This document shows, in pieces, positions 60,447 to 64,000 of a stretch of 64,000 bases of DNA (position 1 is its first letter; each line of letters opens with the position of its first letter). Made by a program: the position numbers and the translations under genes. The notes below the pieces were generated by a model. That model searched no databases and had not been told where the DNA came from. It saw only the letters and a list, made by a program, of their open reading frames with translations. This stretch comes from Lachnospiraceae bacterium AD3010 (GTDB lineage: Bacteria; Bacillota; Clostridia; Lachnospirales; Lachnospiraceae), in contig KK211390.1 of assembly GCA_000622025.1 (NCBI GenBank), forward strand, positions 1 through 64,000, written 5' to 3'.

Positions 60447-60576
60447 TTTTGTACATGTTCGTTGGGGAAATATTTTAAGAAAACGATTAAATTGTGAATT
60501 GTTTTGTATAAAAAGACAACACTTTTACAAAAACTGTACATTTTTAGTACAACCGTTGTAAGTTGTACGTTCAAAG
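60447..60576. promoter_or_regulatory. Candidate AraR-like operators upstream of the sugar transport operon
   Basis: AGTTGTACGTTCAAAG (60561-60576) agrees at most positions with the B. subtilis AraR box ATTTGTACGTACAAAT, as I recall it. TACAACCGTTGTA (60548-60560) is a perfect palindrome directly beside it. TTTTGTACATGTTCG (60447-60461) is a third GTAC-centred site about 110 bp away. A weak CcpA-like sequence (AGAAAACGATTAAA, about 60477-60490) lies between them. Two separated clusters suit repression by looping. Confidence 0.45.
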
Positions 60577-60699
60577 ATTCTTCACTTCGCTCTTTGACAT
60601 CAGTCTGAAAGACTGATGTCGTGGCGACATCTTTGAGCGATAGCGAAAAGATGTTGGTTGTGGAGCTTGAGAAGATTCTTCGCTTCGCTCAGAATGACA
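60572..60699. repeat. Composite dispersed repeat, copy 2
   Basis: It has the same four-part order as 48973-49104: a TTCAC/TTCGC unit, GACATCAGTCT/AGACTGATGTC hairpin (60596-60620), ACATCTTT/AAAGATGT hairpin (60628-60654) and a final AAGATTCTTCGCTTCGCTCA unit. Bases differ from copy 1 mainly in pairs that keep the stems. Confidence 0.85.
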
Positions 60700-60716
60700 G
60701 GGCCCGCTCAAGACAG

Positions 60717-60750
60717 AAAAAAAGAGCCCCCGTATCATACGGAAGCTCTC
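60717..60750 (-). terminator. Terminator after the cold-shock gene
   Basis: On the minus strand GAGCTTCCGTA and TACGGGGGCTC form a stem around a TGA loop with a small internal mismatch, followed by seven T. It lies about 40 bp after the stop codon. Confidence 0.85.
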
Positions 60751-60789
60751 TTTCTTACAGTTAAACTAAAATCACTTCAAATAAGAGGT

Positions 60790-60987
60790 TCAAAGCTTGT
60801 TTACGTTAACTGCCTGCGGTCCCTTTTCGCCGTTTACTACGTCGAACTCAACCTGCTGGCCCTCATCAAGAGACTTGAATCCCTCCATATTGAGTCCTGA
60901 ATAGTGAACGAAAACGTCCTTTCCAGACTCATCGGATATGAATCCATATCCCTTCTGATTATTGAACCACTTAACAGTACCTTTCAT
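60790..60987 (-). CDS. csp: Cold-shock domain protein
   Basis: 65 aa, the full family length. It is a single OB-fold that binds single-stranded RNA and DNA and melts RNA structure. RNP1 is KGYGFI and RNP2 is VFVHYS; the usual opening [13 protein letters not shown] and the closing GPQAVNVN are present. It is transcribed alone, with a promoter overlapping the rplA stop and a structured leader, and ends at the terminator at 60717-60750. Which Csp paralogue this is cannot be told. Confidence 0.95.
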   Translation of the reverse strand: MKGTVKWFNNQKGYGFISDESGKDVFVHYSGLNMEGFKSLDEGQQVEFDVVNGEKGPQAVNVNKL

Positions 60988-61009
60988 TTTAATACCTCCA
61001 AATTACCTT

Positions 61010-61092
61010 GCTGCCTGTCCGGCAGCCGTTAACACTTTTCTGTTGCCTTACCGCAACAGACTTATACTAGCACAAGCCCCTCCGGGTTTCAA
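61010..61092 (-). promoter_or_regulatory. Promoter and structured 5' leader of the cold-shock gene
   Basis: TTGAAA (61092-61087, over the rplA stop), a 17-bp spacer and TAGTAT (61069-61064) form the promoter. The leader then has two hairpins: CTGTTGC/GCAACAG (61039-61060) and GCTGCC/GGCAGC (61010-61026). Such stems are plausible cold-sensitive elements. A TTTGGAGG ribosome binding site follows. Confidence 0.65.
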
Positions 61093-61778
61093 TATCTGTT
61101 GGCGATAATCTTCACTCCGGGTCCCATTGTGGGAGCAACAGAGATGGACTTCATGTACTGACCCTTGCAGGTTGCCGGCTTAGCCTTTACGAGTGCTGCG
61201 ATGAGCGCATCGAAATTCTCAGTGAGCTGTTCAGCTGAGAAAGAAGCCTTTCCTACGGGCACGTGGATGATATTGGCCTTGTCCAGCCTGTACTCCACCT
61301 TACCGGCCTTGATATCCTTTATAGCGGTAGCAACATCCATGGTTACTGTTCCGGCCTTGGGGTTCGGCATTAATCCCTTAGGTCCGAGAACCTTACCCAG
61401 ACGTCCTACCACACCCATCATATCGGGGGTAGCTACAACGACGTCAAAATCAAGCCATCCGTCATTCTGGATCTTGGGGATCAGCTCTTCTCCACCTACG
61501 TGATCTGCTCCCGCAGCCTCTGCCTCGTCAAGCTTTGCACCCTTTGCAAATACCAGAACCTTTACGGAACGTCCTGTTCCGTTGGGAAGAACAACTGCTC
61601 CTCTTACCTGCTGGTCAGCGTGTCTGGAATCCAGACTTGTACGGATATGTACCTCTATAGTCTCGTCAAATTTTGCAACAGCAGCCTTCTTTGCAAGCTC
61701 CATAGCCTCTATGGGCTCATACTGCTTCTGCCTGTCGATAAGCTTGGCAGCTTCCTGATATTTCTTTCCGTGTTTCAT
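61089..61778 (-). CDS. rplA: 50S ribosomal protein L1
   Basis: 229 aa, the normal length. It binds 23S rRNA at the L1 stalk and often its own mRNA. Typical segments are [49 protein letters not shown] and GTVTMDVA. It lies 13 bp after rplK. No rplJ-rplL follow in the window; instead the cold-shock gene comes next. Confidence 0.98.
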   Translation of the reverse strand: MKHGKKYQEAAKLIDRQKQYEPIEAMELAKKAAVAKFDETIEVHIRTSLDSRHADQQVRGAVVLPNGTGRSVKVLVFAKGAKLDEAEAAGADHVGGEELIPKIQNDGWLDFDVVVATPDMMGVVGRLGKVLGPKGLMPNPKAGTVTMDVATAIKDIKAGKVEYRLDKANIIHVPVGKASFSAEQLTENFDALIAALVKAKPATCKGQYMKSISVAPTMGPGVKIIANRY

Positions 61779-61791
61779 CTGTCAGCCCTCC

Positions 61792-62217
61792 TTAACCTTC
61801 TACCTCGACACCCATTGAACGAGCGGTGCCGGCGATCATGCTCATTGCTGCTTCCAGTGAAGCTGCGTTAAGGTCAGGCATCTTCCTCTTTGCGATCTCC
61901 TCGAGATCTGCCTTGGAAAGCTTTGCTACCTTCTGCTTGTTGGGAACTCCCGAAGCCTTGTCTATCTTGCAGGCCTTCTTTATAAGTGCTGCTGCAGGGG
62001 GCTCCTTGATGATGAAAGAAAAGCTTCTGTCAGTGTAAACCGTAATCACGCAGGGGATGAGATAATCACCCTTGTCTGCGGTCTTAGCGTTGAACTGCTT
62101 TGTGAAGTCAACGATGTTTACACCATGCTGTCCCAGAGCGGGACCTACCGGCGGTGCAGGTGTTGCTTTGCCGGCCTGGATCTGTAACTTGATGTAACCT
62201 TCTACTTTTTTGGCCAT
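61792..62217 (-). CDS. rplK: 50S ribosomal protein L11
   Basis: 141 aa, the normal length. It forms the GTPase-associated centre with 23S rRNA. The Pro-rich N-terminal domain ([20 protein letters not shown]) and C-terminal RNA-binding domain ([12 protein letters not shown] end) are intact. AAGGAGGGCAAT precedes the ATG. The 97-bp leader after nusG contains GTGTGGAAGGGTTTT and CCCGCTTTTACCAC blocks that can pair, a possible regulatory stem. Confidence 0.98.
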   Translation of the reverse strand: MAKKVEGYIKLQIQAGKATPAPPVGPALGQHGVNIVDFTKQFNAKTADKGDYLIPCVITVYTDRSFSFIIKEPPAAALIKKACKIDKASGVPNKQKVAKLSKADLEEIAKRKMPDLNAASLEAAMSMIAGTARSMGVEVEG

Positions 62218-62303
62218 TATTGCCCTCCTTAAATAATACTGGCGTTAAACGCCGTTTGTGGTAAAAGCGGGTAAGGAAAACCCTTCCACACTCCTATATC
62301 ATA

Positions 62304-62326
62304 TCAAAAGATGCTCAGCGCATCTT
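62304..62326 (-). terminator. Weak hairpin terminator at the nusG stop
   Basis: AAGATGC and GCATCTT pair on the minus strand around GCTGA, which contains the nusG stop, and TTGAT follows. The short T-run suggests partial termination between nusG and rplK. Confidence 0.4.
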
Positions 62327-62968
62327 AGATATCTCGTCAAAGCTTATCTCTACCGAGGTGCCTCTGCCGAAAAGCTCTACGGTAATGGTTGCGGTACGCT
62401 TGTTCATATCCATTCGTGTGATCTCGCCGATAGTATCCTTCCATACTCCTGCGACAACAGCAATGGTATCGCCCACACCGAAATCAACCACCATATTCTC
62501 AACATGGATACCCAGGGGCTTCATTTCCTCTTCCGAGAGAGGGATTGGCTCGCTTCCCGGTCCTACGAAACCGGTGACTCCGCGTGTATTCCTGACTACA
62601 TACCAGGTGTCGTTTGTCTTCACCATATGTACCAGAACATATCCCGGGAACATCTTTCTCTCAGCGGTCTTCCTCTGACCTTTGGAATTCAGCTCGGAAA
62701 CCATCTGAGTAGGTATCCTGACCTCCAGAATAAGATCCTCCAGATGTCTGTTCTTTATCGTATTGTCAAGATCCGTCTTTACCTTATTCTCATATCCGGA
62801 ATAGGTGTGAACCACATACCAGTGGGCATTGTCCGGGATCTTCTTCTCGTCCGGACCTTCCTCCGACTCACCTTCAGGATCATTTTCCACAGCAGCTTCC
62901 GCCGCTTCGTTTTCCACTGTCTCTTCAGCTATATCTTCAGCCTTGTTTTCAGCTATTATCTCAGCCAT
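62315..62968 (-). CDS. nusG: Transcription termination/antitermination factor NusG
   Basis: 217 aa, longer than the usual 175-180 because of an acidic N-terminal extension of about 45 residues (rich in Glu and Ala). The NGN domain starts at WYVVHTYSGYENKV, and the C-terminal KOW domain has GDTIAVVAGVWKDTIGEI. It binds RNA polymerase and affects pausing. It lies 14 bp after secE and before rplK, the classic order. Confidence 0.97.
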   Translation of the reverse strand: MAEIIAENKAEDIAEETVENEAAEAAVENDPEGESEEGPDEKKIPDNAHWYVVHTYSGYENKVKTDLDNTIKNRHLEDLILEVRIPTQMVSELNSKGQRKTAERKMFPGYVLVHMVKTNDTWYVVRNTRGVTGFVGPGSEPIPLSEEEMKPLGIHVENMVVDFGVGDTIAVVAGVWKDTIGEITRMDMNKRTATITVELFGRGTSVEISFDEISKMR

Positions 62969-62982
62969 AGAATCCCTTTCCT

Positions 62983-63213
62983 TTATTTAAGCAGGAAATC
63001 AATCCCGTACAGAACTCCGCGATCAATGATGGCAATAATAGCACCAACGATCACAGATACTATAACAACCGCCGCCGACTGCTTAATAAGAGTCTCGCGG
63101 CCGGGCCAGACTATCTTGTGAAATTCTGATTTGAGCCCCTTCCAAAATCCCTGGAGAGCCGATTCATTTCCGCTTCCGTTCGCGGAAGCAGATGTATTCT
63201 GACTATCACTCAT
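62983..63213 (-). CDS. secE: Preprotein translocase subunit SecE
   Basis: 76 aa. It clamps SecY in the membrane. An amphipathic segment (FWKGLKSEFHKIVWPGRETL) is followed by one membrane helix (AAVVIVSVIVGAIIAII). The first 25 residues are a Ser/Asn-rich extension. It sits between rpmG and nusG as usual. Confidence 0.97.
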   Translation of the reverse strand: MSDSQNTSASANGSGNESALQGFWKGLKSEFHKIVWPGRETLIKQSAAVVIVSVIVGAIIAIIDRGVLYGIDFLLK

Positions 63214-63255
63214 ATCGCTTAATGCCGTTCCTTTCGTATTCAGTGCACTGCGGCC

Positions 63256-63405
63256 TTACTTAGTCTCCTTATGCAGTGTGTGTGTACGGCAGAATTTGCA
63301 GTACTTCTTGATCTCCATCCTTTCAGGATGAGTCTTCTTATCCTTGGTGGTGTTATAATTACGGTTTTTGCATTCTGTGCAAGCAAGTGTAACTCTTGTT
63401 CTCAT
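63256..63405 (-). CDS. rpmG: 50S ribosomal protein L33, zinc-binding type
   Basis: 49 aa, read directly from the sequence: [18 protein letters not shown] at the start and [16 protein letters not shown] at the end. The two CxxC pairs bind zinc, so this is the C+ form. AAAGGAG lies 15 bases upstream of the ATG. It is the first gene of rpmG-secE-nusG, downstream of the promoter at 63514-63543. Confidence 0.95.
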   Translation of the reverse strand: MRTRVTLACTECKNRNYNTTKDKKTHPERMEIKKYCKFCRTHTLHKETK

Positions 63406-63483
63406 GGCCTGTCGATGTCGCTCCTTTCATCAATCTATAGTATACCGCTTTTAAGAGCGGCATTGGCGAAATAGAAATACACT

Positions 63484-63543
63484 AAAAAAAGGGCTGTCGC
63501 CCTAAGCCGTATTACTATAGCACAGCCCCCTGACGTCCGTCAA
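63484..63543 (-). promoter_or_regulatory. Promoter of rpmG-secE-nusG with an adjacent terminator-like hairpin
   Basis: TTGACG (63543-63538), an 18-bp spacer and TATAGT (63519-63514) form a good promoter. Only about five bases after the expected start, GGGC-GACA-GCCC (63502-63491) is followed by seven T (63490-63484), a short terminator-like stem. A second -10-like TATACTATAG (about 63438-63447) follows a CCGCT/AGCGG hairpin nearer the gene. Either the hairpin ends the upstream glycosyltransferase transcript or it attenuates this promoter. Confidence 0.55.
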
Positions 63544-63557
63544 GGGGTTTTTTCGGC

Positions 63558-64000
63558 TCAAAAACCGTAGCGGTCCTGTCTGAAGGTGAGCACAGTCTTC
63601 GGATTCTCATTCAGGAGCGATGCCATAAAGGAAAACGAGCTGTTCCCGACAAGCATATTTTTGCATTTACTCATAAGCTGCATATCACGGAAGGCCTTTT
63701 CCCCTGAATTTCCCTCTATAAATATGCACTTCCCGGCTTTTCCGAGTCCCATGGTATCCATATGCTCCTTGCAATAGGAGATCTCATCGGAAAAAACAAA
63801 AAGGGTCATTTCAGGTTCCCTTTTCAGCATTTCACTGACCATCTGATCATATACCTCATCCGGTGCGACGGCATTGAACTTGGCATAATCGCCCCGCCTT
63901 ACATGAAGAGAGCAGGAATTTGTCTTTTCTATCTCTTCAAGATAAGCAAGATTTCTTTCCTCATCTATTTCCGGGAAAACAAATTCCTTCTTGAGCTTCC
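63558..64000 (-). CDS. GT11 alpha-1,2-fucosyltransferase-like protein, 5' truncated by window edge
   Basis: The frame is open from the window edge to the stop at 63558, giving about 147 C-terminal residues. LHVRRGDYAKF, then VFSDEISYCKEHM, DMQLMSKCKNMLVGNSSFSF and the C-terminal WxxL-like end are the GT11 motifs (the HxRRGD Arg binds GDP-fucose). It adds fucose, or a related sugar, in a surface polysaccharide. The N-terminal part is outside the window. Confidence 0.85.
   Translation of the reverse strand, partial: KLKKEFVFPEIDEERNLAYLEEIEKTNSCSLHVRRGDYAKFNAVAPDEVYDQMVSEMLKREPEMTLFVFSDEISYCKEHMDTMGLGKAGKCIFIEGNSGEKAFRDMQLMSKCKNMLVGNSSFSFMASLLNENPKTVLTFRQDRYGF

Overview
The window looks like a stretch of a Lachnospiraceae-type (class Clostridia) genome of moderate GC. 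This is inferred from gene content: a RepA_N-type replication protein, a small protein resembling DUF6145, rubrerythrin, an ECF vitamin transporter, a SAM-I leader on metK, a GntR/LacI-type arabinose regulator, and strong AGGAGG ribosome binding sites. Almost every gene lies on the minus strand. The plus strand holds only an aminotransferase and a DMT transporter. No tRNA or rRNA gene and no CRISPR array was recognised.

Region by region. (1) 1-5970 is plasmid- or ICE-like: parA-parB-repA, a repeated zinc-ribbon protein with a nuclease-like tail, two unknown proteins and the start of a secreted Ig-like surface protein. Exact 23-bp iterons sit inside repA. (2) 5972-12986 is a housekeeping run: pfkA, a TrmH-type methyltransferase, argF, birA, a DUF6145-like protein, dusB, greA and lysS. 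(3) 13102-18689 holds dnaE, metK behind a complete SAM-I riboswitch and terminator, and rubrerythrin. (4) 18742-23810 is an ECF uptake operon ending in an unusual fusion of a NiaR-type nicotinate-sensing repressor with a PfkB kinase. A promoter with a palindrome just after its predicted transcription start lies upstream. (5) 24114-34649 holds an aminotransferase, an APC permease fused to a GGDEF domain, a 243-bp foldback element, a DMT exporter, two small membrane proteins, a receiver protein and a 1391-aa hybrid sensor kinase. (6) 34653-37978 holds an S1 protein and an ATPase/metallophosphoesterase pair. (7) 38060-47817 is a proteostasis operon (tig-clpP-clpX-lon-engB) running on into two G3E GTPases, one with a large His/Asp tract and one fused to DUF1980, and a membrane glycosyltransferase. 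(8) 47927-52619 holds a CYTH/DJ-1 fusion, malQ, an LspA-like protein and a second ClpX. (9) 52786-60262 is an arabinose-type cluster: binding protein, two permeases, ATPase, AraR-like regulator and araA. (10) 60790-63405 holds a cold-shock gene and rpmG-secE-nusG-rplK-rplA. (11) A GT11 fucosyltransferase gene runs off the right edge.

A dispersed repeat (core AAGATCCTTCGC ... GCTCAGGATGACA) occupies many intergenic gaps. Its paired arms change together between copies. Its right half is tandemly amplified with a different unit length at each of three loci (22, 28 and 21 bp). A larger composite form with two extra hairpins occurs twice.

The strongest candidates for an undescribed system are the NiaR-PfkB/ECF operon and the permease-GGDEF fusion. 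Next come the dispersed repeat family, the foldback element and the second ClpX. All functions are read from motifs by eye; no database search was possible.
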